Source: an uncultured Clostridia bacterium (GTDB lineage Bacteria > Bacillota > Clostridia > Christensenellales > UBA1242). From it: a DNA stretch of 50,520 nucleotides. Below are positions 8,940 through 16,456 of the stretch, piece after piece. How positions within the stretch are numbered: the stretch's first letter is position 1; every line of letters begins with the position of its first letter. Where the stretch lies: the NCBI GenBank assembly GCA_947624415.1, contig CANQKH010000011.1:1-50520 (forward strand). The letters run 5' to 3'. The position numbers and the translations under genes are program-made. Under the pieces are notes generated by a model that worked only from the letters and a program-made list of their open reading frames with translations, had not been told where the DNA came from and ran no database searches.

Positions 8940-8966
8940 ATACACCATTTTGGTGTATTTTTTTTA
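8940..8966 (+). terminator. Terminator of the anchored surface protein gene
   Basis: Stem TACACCA (8941-8947) with TGGTGTA (8951-8957), three-base loop, then eight or more T. Confidence 0.9.
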
Positions 8967-9088
8967 CGCATAGGATTAGTGGAATTTTTAGTATTCATCA
9001 AAATTTTCTGCCATTTTCTTATGCCGTTGGTATTAATAAAAATAAATATAATTATCTATATCTATTTTTAACAAATTTAACTTTTCCC

Positions 9089-9117
9089 TTGACTTTTCTT
9101 GGCAAATATGATATATT
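9089..9117 (+). promoter_or_regulatory. Promoter of rplU-prp-rpmA
   Basis: TTGACT (9089-9094), 17-base spacer, TATATT (9112-9117). It leaves a leader of about 75 bases before rplU that is folded (see the leader element). Confidence 0.78.
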
Positions 9118-9121
9118 AGTG

Positions 9122-9186
9122 GAGTATCCGCTTGTGTAGGGTTTGTAAAGACCATTTTGGCACCCGTTAAACAGCGAGTTTGGTTA
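9122..9186 (+). promoter_or_regulatory. Ribosomal protein L21 leader-like RNA element
   Basis: The leader between the promoter and the rplU ribosome site can fold. CGCT (9129-9132) pairs with AGCG (9173-9176) and GGG (9139-9141) pairs with CCC (9163-9165) around a small CCATTTTGG hairpin. Position, length and nested helices match the Firmicute L21 leader, a cis-regulatory RNA thought to let a ribosomal protein repress its own operon. The assignment rests on position and folding, not on a covariance-model match. Confidence 0.55.
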
Positions 9187-9199
9187 GAGGAGGTAAAAT

Positions 9200-9508
9200 A
9201 TGTTTGCTATTGTTCAATGTGGTGGGAAACAGTATAGAGTAGCACAAGACGACGTTATCAGTGTTGAAAAACTCAATAATGCCGTAGGCGATAAAGTTAC
9301 TTTAAATGTTATGCTCATCAGTGAAAATGGCTCTGTTGTTGCTGGCAACCCATTCGTAAATGGTGCAGTTTGTGAGGCCGAAGTTGTTGCTCATGGAAAG
9401 GGCGATAAAATTGTAGTTTTCAAATATAAGCCAAAAAAGAATGAAAGAAAGAAGCAAGGACACAGACAACCATTCACTCAATTAAAGATATTATCAATAA
9501 AAAAGTAA
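9200..9508 (+). CDS. rplU: 50S ribosomal protein L21
   Basis: L21 is a 23S rRNA-binding protein of the large subunit. At 102 residues it has the usual length. It opens with MFAIVQCGGKQYRV and ends with the conserved basic stretch KPKKNERKKQGHRQPFT followed by LKILSI. AGAGGAGG precedes the ATG. It is the first gene of the rplU-prp-rpmA operon. Confidence 0.98.
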   Translation: MFAIVQCGGKQYRVAQDDVISVEKLNNAVGDKVTLNVMLISENGSVVAGNPFVNGAVCEAEVVAHGKGDKIVVFKYKPKKNERKKQGHRQPFTQLKILSIKK

Positions 9509-9515
9509 GGTTAAA

Positions 9516-9836
9516 ATGACAAGAATTACTTTTTATAAAAGAAAAGACCAATATTTAGGCTTTGAGGTTAGTGGACACACTGGAAAGGATGATTATGGGA
9601 AGGATTTGCTTTGCGCACAGATTTCAACGGTAAGTCAACTTGCGATTGTTGGGGCAGAGCAGTTAAAAATTCCATATTTTCATGAAGTAAGTGATGGTTA
9701 TTTAAAAATTATTATTGAAAATAGTTTAAATTTTCAAAAAGAGGTTCAATTTTTATTTAACACCTGTTTACAATCATTTAAATCAATAATTATTGGTGAA
9801 GAAAAATTTGCAAAATTGGAGGTAAAAAATGTTTAA
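9516..9836 (+). CDS. prp: Prp, cysteine protease that processes ribosomal protein L27
   Basis: Prp removes the N-terminal extension of L27 in Firmicutes and their relatives. The 106-residue protein has the catalytic pair H21 (in SGHTG) and C33 (in [10 protein letters not shown]) at the expected 12-residue spacing. It lies between rplU and rpmA, as usual, and its substrate, the downstream L27, has a matching extension. It overlaps the start of rpmA by eight bases, which suggests coupled translation of protease and substrate. Confidence 0.95.
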   Translation: MTRITFYKRKDQYLGFEVSGHTGKDDYGKDLLCAQISTVSQLAIVGAEQLKIPYFHEVSDGYLKIIIENSLNFQKEVQFLFNTCLQSFKSIIIGEEKFAKLEVKNV

Positions 9837-10104
9837 GTTTAATGCTCAACTTTTTGCTCATAAAAAGGGTGGTGGTAGTTCTAAAAACGGCCGTGAATCA
9901 CATAGCAAGCGTCTTGGAGTAAAAGCGTATGGTGGTGAGGTTGTTACTGCTGGCTCTATAATTGTAAGACAAAGAGGAACAAAAATTTACCCAGGCACAA
10001 ATGTAGATATGGGGAAAGATTATACTCTTTTCGCTACTTGTGATGGAAAGGTTAAGTTTGGTTCATCAAACGGCAAAAAGATTGTTTCAGTTGAAAATAA
10101 TTAA
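9829..10104 (+). CDS. rpmA: 50S ribosomal protein L27 with cleavable N-terminal extension
   Basis: L27 reaches towards the peptidyl transferase centre. The product is 91 residues. It begins MFKFNAQLF and then [20 protein letters not shown], the normal mature N-terminus. The nine-residue extension ending in Phe is the Prp processing site of Firmicutes, so cleavage is expected between F9 and A10. An AGGAGG-like site (TTGGAGG) is contained in the end of prp. A terminator follows directly. Confidence 0.98.
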   Translation: MFKFNAQLFAHKKGGGSSKNGRESHSKRLGVKAYGGEVVTAGSIIVRQRGTKIYPGTNVDMGKDYTLFATCDGKVKFGSSNGKKIVSVENN

Positions 10105-10107
10105 AAG

Positions 10108-10131
10108 ACGACATAAAAATGTCGTTTTTTT
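10108..10131 (+). terminator. Terminator of rplU-prp-rpmA
   Basis: Stem ACGACAT (10108-10114) with ATGTCGT (10119-10125), then a T tract. Confidence 0.92.
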
Positions 10132-10169
10132 ATAAGAATAAGAAAAATATATTGATTTTAAGATTTTTA

Positions 10170-10198
10170 TTGTCTTTTTTATGATATTATTGTATAAT
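10170..10198 (+). promoter_or_regulatory. Promoter with predicted leaderless start (OGG gene)
   Basis: TTGTCT (10170-10175), 17-base spacer, TATAAT (10193-10198). The ATG of the next gene starts seven bases after the -10, at the expected transcription start, and there is no Shine-Dalgarno site. Confidence 0.75.
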
Positions 10199-10204
10199 TA
10201 ATAT

Positions 10205-11041
10205 ATGAATTATGAAATAGGAAAAGATTATATAAAAGTATTTGATAAAAGACAATTTAATCCCATTCATATACTAGAATGCGGACAAATTTTTTGTTAT
10301 AATAGGGAGGGAGATATATATAAAGTTTATCCTCTTGACCAATATGCTGAGATTGAGGAAAAAGAGGAATATTATATTATAAGAACGCAAAATCCTGATT
10401 TTTTTGCTAATTTTTTCGATTTAAGACGCAATTATGATGAAATTAAATCAAAATTATCAAAATTTAGCATAATGAAAGAGCCATTAGATTTTGGCGAGGG
10501 CATAAGAATTTTAAATCAAGATTTGTTTGAAATGCTTATTTCTTTTATTATTTCTGCAAATAATAACATTAAAAGAATAAAACTAATTTTAGGTAATATT
10601 AGAAGAAATTTGGGTGAAAAAATTGCCGAAAATATATATTCTTTTCCATCATATCAAAAACTTTGCACTGCAAGTGAAGAGTTTTTTAAGCAAATGGGGG
10701 CTGGCTATCGAGCAAAGTATCTTGTTAATGTGTTAAAGCAGACCAATCCGCAAAAACTTATAGAATTACAAACTCTTGATTCGATTAATTTAAGAAAGGA
10801 ACTATTGTCTCTCAGTGGTGTTGGGCCAAAGGTTGCTGATTGTATAATGTTGTTTGGGTACCATAGGGGTGATGTGTTTCCTGTTGACACATGGGTGCAA
10901 CAGATGTATTGTCATTTTTATGAAAATCTTGAAAATAGAGAACAAATACGAAAAAACTTGCTCAATGAGTTTGGAGATTTGTCGGGTTATGCTCAACAAT
11001 ATTTGTTTTATTTTTCAAGAACAAATCTAAAAAATTTATAA
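10205..11041 (+). CDS. 8-oxoguanine DNA glycosylase/AP lyase, OGG1 type
   Basis: The enzyme excises oxidised guanine and nicks the abasic site in base-excision repair. The 278-residue protein has an N-terminal OGG domain and a helix-hairpin-helix GPD module. In the module LSGVGPKVADCIMLFGYHRGD, K209 is the expected Schiff-base lysine, and D228 in FPVDTW is the expected catalytic aspartate. ISANNN (about 116-121) matches the conserved 'sxNN' helix. OGG1-type enzymes are found in Clostridia. The gene is single, between rpmA and floA, with no ribosome site; the ATG coincides with the predicted transcription start. Confidence 0.9.
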   Translation: MNYEIGKDYIKVFDKRQFNPIHILECGQIFCYNREGDIYKVYPLDQYAEIEEKEEYYIIRTQNPDFFANFFDLRRNYDEIKSKLSKFSIMKEPLDFGEGIRILNQDLFEMLISFIISANNNIKRIKLILGNIRRNLGEKIAENIYSFPSYQKLCTASEEFFKQMGAGYRAKYLVNVLKQTNPQKLIELQTLDSINLRKELLSLSGVGPKVADCIMLFGYHRGDVFPVDTWVQQMYCHFYENLENREQIRKNLLNEFGDLSGYAQQYLFYFSRTNLKNL

Positions 11042-11068
11042 AAATGGCACATTTTATATAAAAGTCTA

Positions 11069-11097
11069 TTTACAATTTTAATAAATTGTGATACAAT
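11069..11097 (+). promoter_or_regulatory. Promoter of floA
   Basis: TTTACA (11069-11074), 17-base spacer, TACAAT (11092-11097); GGGAGG and the floA ATG follow after 15-20 bases. Confidence 0.75.
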
Positions 11098-11118
11098 AAT
11101 AGTGTCTAGGGAGGTAGT

Positions 11119-12162
11119 ATGACTTATTCATCGCTTTTAAATTTTGGAACGGCGAGTATAGTATTAGTGTCTGTTTTCGGTGCAATTTTGCTTGCGGCAA
11201 TAATATATTTGTGCTTAGTTCCATTAAAAAGTTATTTTACAGCACTTTTTTCGGGAATGTATATTCCATCTTTTAGATTAATCAGCATAAAGAACAGAAA
11301 ATTGAATGTTGCTGAGGTTGTTAATGCTTATATTATGGCAAAAAAATCTGGTCTCAACATTTCTCTGCACGATATTGAAAACTTAATGCTTTCAGGTGGA
11401 AGTGCAATTGAGACAATAAAAGCAATCAATTTGGCAAACAGTTCTAATTTTAAATTAGATTATCAACTTGCCAGTGGTATTGAACTTGCCTCACACAATA
11501 TTTTGCAGGTGGTTCAGGATAGTATAAATTCACAAGTTATAATTGTTGACGATGCAAATGCCTTTACCCAAGATGAAATTGAAATTAAGGCAAAAGCGAG
11601 AGTGTCAATAAAGGTAAAACTTGATAAATATTTGACTGGCCTTGGTCTTGATGATTTAAAGGGGACAATAAGTGCATGGATAATGGAAAATATTGCAAAA
11701 ACGAAAAACTACAAGGATATTTTAAAAGAACCAAACAAATGCTTATTATCCAATTTGGATTTGAGAGTAGTAACTCAAAAATCAATATATAACGTTGTTG
11801 ATATAAATATAGCAAGCCTTGAAATAGGAAGAGATTTAAATCAAGAAAGAGAGATTAAGTCTGCAGAGAAAGAAAAAGTTTTTGCTCAAATAGAGGCTGA
11901 AAGAAGAAAGAATGCCGAAGAGATAAGAGAGTTAAAGATGAGAACAAAAACTGAGGAAATGAAGTCTGCTGTTCTCGAAGCGGAGGCAGATGTTCCAAGA
12001 GCAATTTCGCAGGCTATAAAAGAAGGACGTTTCTCTGTTATGGATTATTATAAACTTATGAATCTTCAGGCAGATACAGCAATGAGAAGGGCAATAATAA
12101 ACGATAATAATTCAAATCGTCCTGGTGGCGACGATTCTGATGATGAAGGAGATTTCTTCTAA
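11119..12162 (+). CDS. floA: Flotillin-like protein FloA
   Basis: FloA is a scaffold of membrane microdomains in Bacillus-type bacteria. At 347 residues it has the family length. One N-terminal hairpin-type membrane segment (about 13-36, ASIVLVSVFGAILLAAIIYLCL) is followed by the SPFH/flotillin domain and then a charged coiled coil (about 245-300, EREIKSAEKEKVFAQIEAER) with the Glu-Ala-rich stretch EAEADVPRAISQAI. The C-terminus is acidic and disordered (DDSDDEGDFF). In B. subtilis floA (yqfA) follows an NfeD-type gene and precedes yqfB-yqfC-yqfD; here an unrelated-looking membrane protein takes the place between floA and yqfC. TAATG couples it to that next gene. Confidence 0.95.
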   Translation: MTYSSLLNFGTASIVLVSVFGAILLAAIIYLCLVPLKSYFTALFSGMYIPSFRLISIKNRKLNVAEVVNAYIMAKKSGLNISLHDIENLMLSGGSAIETIKAINLANSSNFKLDYQLASGIELASHNILQVVQDSINSQVIIVDDANAFTQDEIEIKAKARVSIKVKLDKYLTGLGLDDLKGTISAWIMENIAKTKNYKDILKEPNKCLLSNLDLRVVTQKSIYNVVDINIASLEIGRDLNQEREIKSAEKEKVFAQIEAERRKNAEEIRELKMRTKTEEMKSAVLEAEADVPRAISQAIKEGRFSVMDYYKLMNLQADTAMRRAIINDNNSNRPGGDDSDDEGDFF

Positions 12163-12662
12163 TGAATGGTAAAACGACATTAATTTTGATTGGTATTGCT
12201 GTTGTGGCGTTAATTGTTATCGCTCTTGTGCTTTTAAAGATGTCAAATGCAAAAAAGAAACAAAAACTTTTGGAAAACCTTGATAAAATAAATCAAGAGA
12301 AGAAGGCACAAATCAAAGAAGAGATAACATTGCCAACGTCTTCAACAGGAGAAAATCTTTCCAAAGAGGAAGTATATGGAAAGATTGAAGAGCCACAAAA
12401 TGAGGAAATATATGAAGAAGAATATGAAGAGCCTAAACCTCGTAGGGAAGAACCTTATCCAAGAATGCCAGACCGAAATTTCGCACCTCCACCACGACAG
12501 GGAGTAGATCGAGATTTGGAATTTGAGCAATTCTTAGACGAGCATGGTTATTCAAGAAAAATCTTCGATAAACCTTTACTTGAAAAAATTAGAGAGATGC
12601 CACCAGAAATAAAGGCTATAGTTTTAGGAAATATTTTTGATAAATTCAATGATGATAAATAA
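12162..12662 (+). CDS. Single-pass membrane protein of unknown function downstream of floA
   Basis: I do not recognise this 166-residue protein. It starts inside the floA stop (TAATG). It has one N-terminal membrane helix (about 6-26, LILIGIAVVALIVIALVLLKM), a basic stretch (KKKQKLLENL), a long disordered middle with many Glu, Tyr and Pro (EEIYEEEYEEPKPRREEPYPR), and a folded-looking C-terminus (about 122-166, LEFEQFLDEHGYSRKIF through LLEKIREMPPEIKAIVLGNI). Coupling to floA suggests a FloA partner in the membrane; that is inference from position only. It carries its own terminator downstream. Confidence 0.85.
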   Translation: MNGKTTLILIGIAVVALIVIALVLLKMSNAKKKQKLLENLDKINQEKKAQIKEEITLPTSSTGENLSKEEVYGKIEEPQNEEIYEEEYEEPKPRREEPYPRMPDRNFAPPPRQGVDRDLEFEQFLDEHGYSRKIFDKPLLEKIREMPPEIKAIVLGNIFDKFNDDK

Positions 12663-12690
12663 CACGCATATATTTTGCGTGTTATTTTTT
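12659..12690 (+). terminator. Terminator of floA and its partner gene
   Basis: Stem AACACGCA (12661-12668) with TGCGTGTT (12676-12683), overlapping the stop codon, then a T tract. Confidence 0.9.
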
Positions 12691-12805
12691 GTCCATTTAT
12701 GCCTATTATTTACCATTTTACACAAACACCTTTGTATATAAAATGCGTGAGTAATTTTACAAATAAAATTGTTTTTAAAAGCATATTTATATAAAGGAGG
12801 TATTA

Positions 12806-13069
12806 GTGTTTAATTTTTTTGACGAAATAAAAAAGAGAACTTATGTGAATGAAGAGTTTTTTTCTGACTTTAATATAGTAAATATGTCTGGAAGGCTTGC
12901 ATATATTGAAGGGCATATGGGACTGACCATTTTATCTCCTCAAACAATTGTGTTTAAAGTAAAAAAAGGACGAGTTGTCATTGAGGGGGAAAATATTATT
13001 TTGGCGGAACTTACAGAAAATACAATGCTTTTGCAGGGAAAGATAAACAAAATGGAGTTTTTTCAGTGA
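12806..13069 (+). CDS. yqfC: Sporulation protein YqfC (YabP/YqfC family)
   Basis: YqfC is a small mother-cell sporulation protein; its biochemical role is not defined. The 87-residue product shows the family's beta-strand pattern, including GRLAYIEGHMGLTILSPQTIVFKVKKGRVVIEG-type strands and a C-terminal GKINKMEF. The start is a GTG at 12806, five bases after AAAGGAGG. The stop is overlapped by the GTG of yqfD (GTGA). The presence of yqfC-yqfD is evidence that the lineage forms, or recently formed, endospores. Confidence 0.88.
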   Translation: MFNFFDEIKKRTYVNEEFFSDFNIVNMSGRLAYIEGHMGLTILSPQTIVFKVKKGRVVIEGENIILAELTENTMLLQGKINKMEFFQ

Positions 13070-14184
13070 AAAGAAAAACAAAAGTTGTCGTCAAAGGGTT
13101 AAATCAGGAGAAAGCCTTAAATAAATTAGTCAAAAAAATTAACATATATAATTTAAAACGAGAAAAACATGATCTAAGCGAGTTTGAGATTGATGAAGTT
13201 AATAAAAGAGAAATAAAAAAAATAATTTCCTCTGTTGGTTTGGAAATTGTTTCTATAAATCATCAAGGAATTTTTGATGCATTCAAAAGAGTGATTACAA
13301 GTTACGGACTTATTTTGGCAATAGCGATTTGTTCTCTTTTTTATGCCTTTCAATATAATTTTGTGTTAAAAATAAGCATTTTTGGGCTAAAAAACATAAA
13401 TAAAAGTGAAATTATCTCTTTTGTAGATAAAAATCTCTCATCTCGATTAAAAAATAAAATCAATACTAAGGAACTTGAAATTTTAATAAAACAAGAGTAT
13501 GAGGATATAAGTTCAGTAAGTGTGGCGATTGTCGGGCAGAGCCTTGTAATTAATGTAAATGAGGGAATTTTATCTGGTGAGGATGAAAATCAAAATGCAA
13601 TTATAAGCAATTTTGATGGATTGATTACCGATATTAATTTGATTCAAGGCACACTTGCCGTCGATGTTGGTCAGGTTGTAAAAAAGGGAGATGTTTTAGT
13701 TTATCCTTATATTATTGATTCACAAGGGGAGCAACGTAGCATAATGCCCAAAGCGGAGATTTTTGCTGATATTTGGCTGAAAGATGAGATAATCCACTAT
13801 GATTATAGGATTGTGAAGGAGAGAACTGGGAATAAGTTTGTAAGACAGGAAATCTGTTTAAATAATCTTGTTGTATATTCGCATGGAAGCACTGAAATAC
13901 CATTTAATGAATACGAATTGGAAAAAACATCGATTTTTTTATCAAAAAACAACATTTTACCACTTAAAAAAGTAAATTATTGTTATTATGAACTTGTTAC
14001 CAAAGAAATTTTTGAAGATTTTGAGAGCAATAAAGATATAATTATTCAAAAAGCACGAGAAAAAGTCTTGATTTTTTTGCAAAAAAATGAGATAATAAAA
14101 GAGGAGAATTTTACAATAAGAGAAGCGGGTGGTATTCATCGTATAGAATATGTGATTACTGTCAATAGAAACATAGGAGGTTAA
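13066..14184 (+). CDS. yqfD: Sporulation protein YqfD
   Basis: YqfD is a membrane protein of the sporulating mother cell, required for sporulation in B. subtilis. This 372-residue protein has a basic cytoplasmic N-terminal domain (about 1-78), one membrane helix (about 79-97, YGLILAIAICSLFYAFQY) and an extracytoplasmic domain. The last includes the conserved DGLITDINLIQGTLAVDVGQVVKKGDVLV region, which resembles a hammerhead/biotinyl-lipoyl-like fold. The start is a GTG inside the yqfC stop. The gene ends in AGGAGGTTAA directly before the ybeY ATG, so its last codons contain the ybeY ribosome site. phoH and pgpH, which usually follow, are missing here. Confidence 0.9.
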   Translation: MKRKTKVVVKGLNQEKALNKLVKKINIYNLKREKHDLSEFEIDEVNKREIKKIISSVGLEIVSINHQGIFDAFKRVITSYGLILAIAICSLFYAFQYNFVLKISIFGLKNINKSEIISFVDKNLSSRLKNKINTKELEILIKQEYEDISSVSVAIVGQSLVINVNEGILSGEDENQNAIISNFDGLITDINLIQGTLAVDVGQVVKKGDVLVYPYIIDSQGEQRSIMPKAEIFADIWLKDEIIHYDYRIVKERTGNKFVRQEICLNNLVVYSHGSTEIPFNEYELEKTSIFLSKNNILPLKKVNYCYYELVTKEIFEDFESNKDIIIQKAREKVLIFLQKNEIIKEENFTIREAGGIHRIEYVITVNRNIGG

Positions 14185-14661
14185 ATGCTTTACAATTTTG
14201 ATAATGTTGGACATAAATATAAAAAATTAATCAAAAAAATATTTGAAAAGGCGGTGGAGGTTACAAACAACGATATTCCAAATATTTGGTTGACGGTGTC
14301 TTTTGTTAATCGCCAAAGGATAAGAGAATTAAATAAAAAATACAGAAACATTGATAAAGTAACAGATGTGCTGTCTTTCCCAATGTTAGATATTGTTTAT
14401 CCTCAAACTTTAAATGATTACAAAAATGAGTATGCACCTGATGGCACTCTTTATATTGGAGATATCGTAATTTGCAAAAAGATTGCAAAATGGCAGGCAA
14501 AACTTTATGGGCATTCAAAGAAAAGGGAGATAGGATTTTTGGCTTTACATGGGTTTTTACATATTTTAGGATATGACCATATAAAGAAGGAAGACGAGGA
14601 CATAATGTTTGAAACAAGCAATAAAATTCTTGAAGAAGTTGGACTTGGAAGGGAAGAATAA
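14185..14661 (+). CDS. ybeY: Endoribonuclease YbeY
   Basis: YbeY is a zinc-dependent RNase that takes part in 16S rRNA 3'-end maturation and ribosome quality control. The 158-residue protein has the metal signature H-x3-H-x5-H in LHGFLHILGYDH (H122, H126, H132) and the conserved RNIDKVTDVLSFP. It starts with no gap after yqfD and overlaps era by one base (TAATG). The ybeY-era pairing is typical. Confidence 0.96.
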   Translation: MLYNFDNVGHKYKKLIKKIFEKAVEVTNNDIPNIWLTVSFVNRQRIRELNKKYRNIDKVTDVLSFPMLDIVYPQTLNDYKNEYAPDGTLYIGDIVICKKIAKWQAKLYGHSKKREIGFLALHGFLHILGYDHIKKEDEDIMFETSNKILEEVGLGREE

Positions 14662-15497
14662 TGTTTTTTAGTGGTTACGTAGCACTTGTTGGAAAGCCCA
14701 ATGCAGGGAAAAGCAGTTTGATAAATGCTTTGGTTGGCGAGAAGGTTTCAATAATTTCCAGAAAACCTCAAACGACAAGAGATAATATAATTGGAATTGT
14801 AAATAAAGACGACTGTCAAATAATTTTTGTGGATACGCCAGGTGTTCACCACAGCAGGAATTCTCTTGACAAATTTATGATGAAAAATGTAAGAAGTGCA
14901 CTTGCGGGGGTAGACCTTGTTGTTTATTTAATTGATGGAACGCTAATGCCCGATGAAGAAGAAATTGAATATATTGAACATATAACGACCCCCAAATTAA
15001 TTGTAAGGACGAAGTGCGATTTGCCAAATCAAAAGGATTTTGATTGTGATGCTCATATATCATCAAAAACTGGGGAAAATTTAGAGTTACTATTAAGCAT
15101 GATAAAAGAGAAACTCAATTGCTATGATAGTCCATATTATATTTTTTCACCTGATGAATATACAGACAAAAGCGTAAAATATTTAATTTCCGAAGAGGTT
15201 CGTGAAAACTGTTTAAACAATTTAGAAAGGGAAATTCCTCATGGTATTGCTGTCGAGATAATACGATTTTTAGAGGAAGATGAAATTGTTTATATAGACT
15301 GCGACATAGTGTGCGAACAGGAAAGCCATAAAGGTATAATAATAGGAAAAGGTGGACTAGGGCTTAAACGAATTGGGACGAACACACGAAAATTTGCAGA
15401 AGACTTGCTTGGCAAAAAGGTTATGTTAAAATTGTTTGTAAGAGTTGAAAAAGATTGGAGAAATAAACCACAAAAATTAAAAAATCTAGGTTATTAG
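14661..15497 (+). CDS. era: GTPase Era
   Basis: Era is a ribosome-assembly GTPase that binds the 3' end of 16S rRNA. The 278 residues include G1 GKPNAGKS (11-18), the switch region with QTTRD, G3 DTPG (58-61), and a C-terminal KH domain with IIIGKGGLGLKRIG. The G4 motif is TKCD (117-120) rather than the usual NKxD. The protein is slightly shorter than the usual 295-300 residues. Its last codons form the left arm of a terminator shared with convergent murB; the two stop codons are one base apart. Confidence 0.95.
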   Translation: MFFSGYVALVGKPNAGKSSLINALVGEKVSIISRKPQTTRDNIIGIVNKDDCQIIFVDTPGVHHSRNSLDKFMMKNVRSALAGVDLVVYLIDGTLMPDEEEIEYIEHITTPKLIVRTKCDLPNQKDFDCDAHISSKTGENLELLLSMIKEKLNCYDSPYYIFSPDEYTDKSVKYLISEEVRENCLNNLEREIPHGIAVEIIRFLEEDEIVYIDCDIVCEQESHKGIIIGKGGLGLKRIGTNTRKFAEDLLGKKVMLKLFVRVEKDWRNKPQKLKNLGY

Positions 15498-15512
15498 CCT
15501 AGAATTTTTTAT
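15481..15512. terminator. Shared bidirectional terminator overlapping era and murB stop codons
   Basis: TCTAGG (15485-15490) pairs with CCTAGA (15498-15503), flanked by an A run on the left and a T run on the right. The stop codons of era (15495-15497) and murB (15499-15501 on the minus strand) lie in its loop and right arm. Confidence 0.85.
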
Positions 15513-16386
15513 TTTTAGATATAATTTCAACCTCTTCTTCTAATTTAATGCCATATTTTATAAAAACTTTTTTCTTGCATAATTTAATTAAATTGAAAAT
15601 ATCGTCAAAGGATGCATTTCTTTTATTTATAATAAAATTGGCATGAACAGGGGAAATCTCTGCATCATTTATCGAGAAACCTTTTAAGCGACATTGTTCA
15701 ATTAGACTGCCTGCACCTTTGCAATTTGGAGGATTTTTAAAAACACTACCGCAGCACAAACCCATTGGTTGGGATAAATGACGCAACTTTGAATAATAGT
15801 TATAATCATTAATAATTTGACATTTGCTTTTATGTTTTAGGTTGAATTTTGCAGAAATAATTAATAAATTTTTAAGATTTGTCTTGTGATAATTATGTTG
15901 TATTTCATCTTTATTAATAGTGAAGATTTTGTCGTTTTTTATGACTTTTATGCTTTCAAGATTATCAAATATACTTTGTCCAAAGGAGGATGCATTATTT
16001 TTTATGGCACCGCCTACAGTTGCCGGGATGTCGGCGATTTTTTCAAAACCGCCAAGAGATTTGTTGTAACAATAGTTATAAATTTCCTTTAACGTTGTTG
16101 AAGAGGAGACATTTACAACATTGTTTTTGCAAAAAATTTTATGCTCTACAAACCTTGTTGAAATAACAAGTATTGCATTTTTTTCATCAATTAGCATATT
16201 GCTACCATTACCGATAATAATAAATGGTAAATGATAGGAATTTAAAAATTTATAAGTGTTAATGAGTTCCTTTTGATTTTTTGGGTAAAATGCACCTGCA
16301 ATCTTGCCCACGTTTTTATAAGTTGTTATATTTTTTATATCTTCATCTAAGACAAACTTTGTCTTTAATAATAAGTTCTTATCCAT
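15499..16386 (-). CDS. murB: UDP-N-acetylenolpyruvoylglucosamine reductase
   Basis: MurB reduces enolpyruvyl-UDP-GlcNAc to UDP-MurNAc in peptidoglycan synthesis, with FAD. In the 295 residues the FAD domain has IIIGNGSNMLI (57-66) and the GGFEKIADIPATVGGAIKNNA stretch. The proton-donor serine is S214 in GSVFKNP, and the C-terminal glutamate is in LEEEVEI. The substrate-binding motif YRxS is read as YHKT (166-169), so the usual catalytic Arg is His here. Divergent from murC with a gap of about 70 bases. There is no Shine-Dalgarno sequence; a weak TAAATA ends seven bases before the ATG, so this mRNA may also be leaderless. Confidence 0.93.
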   Translation of the reverse strand: MDKNLLLKTKFVLDEDIKNITTYKNVGKIAGAFYPKNQKELINTYKFLNSYHLPFIIIGNGSNMLIDEKNAILVISTRFVEHKIFCKNNVVNVSSSTTLKEIYNYCYNKSLGGFEKIADIPATVGGAIKNNASSFGQSIFDNLESIKVIKNDKIFTINKDEIQHNYHKTNLKNLLIISAKFNLKHKSKCQIINDYNYYSKLRHLSQPMGLCCGSVFKNPPNCKGAGSLIEQCRLKGFSINDAEISPVHANFIINKRNASFDDIFNLIKLCKKKVFIKYGIKLEEEVEIISKNKKF

Positions 16387-16421
16387 AAAATATATTTATG
16401 CAGGTGTTTGTGAAAATTTGA

Positions 16422-16450
16422 TTACATCAGCAATTAATTTTACATATAAT
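16422..16450 (+). promoter_or_regulatory. Promoter with predicted leaderless start (murC)
   Basis: TTACAT (16422-16427), 17-base spacer, TATAAT (16445-16450). The murC ATG starts seven bases after the -10, with no Shine-Dalgarno site. Confidence 0.7.
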
Positions 16451-16456
16451 GATAAT

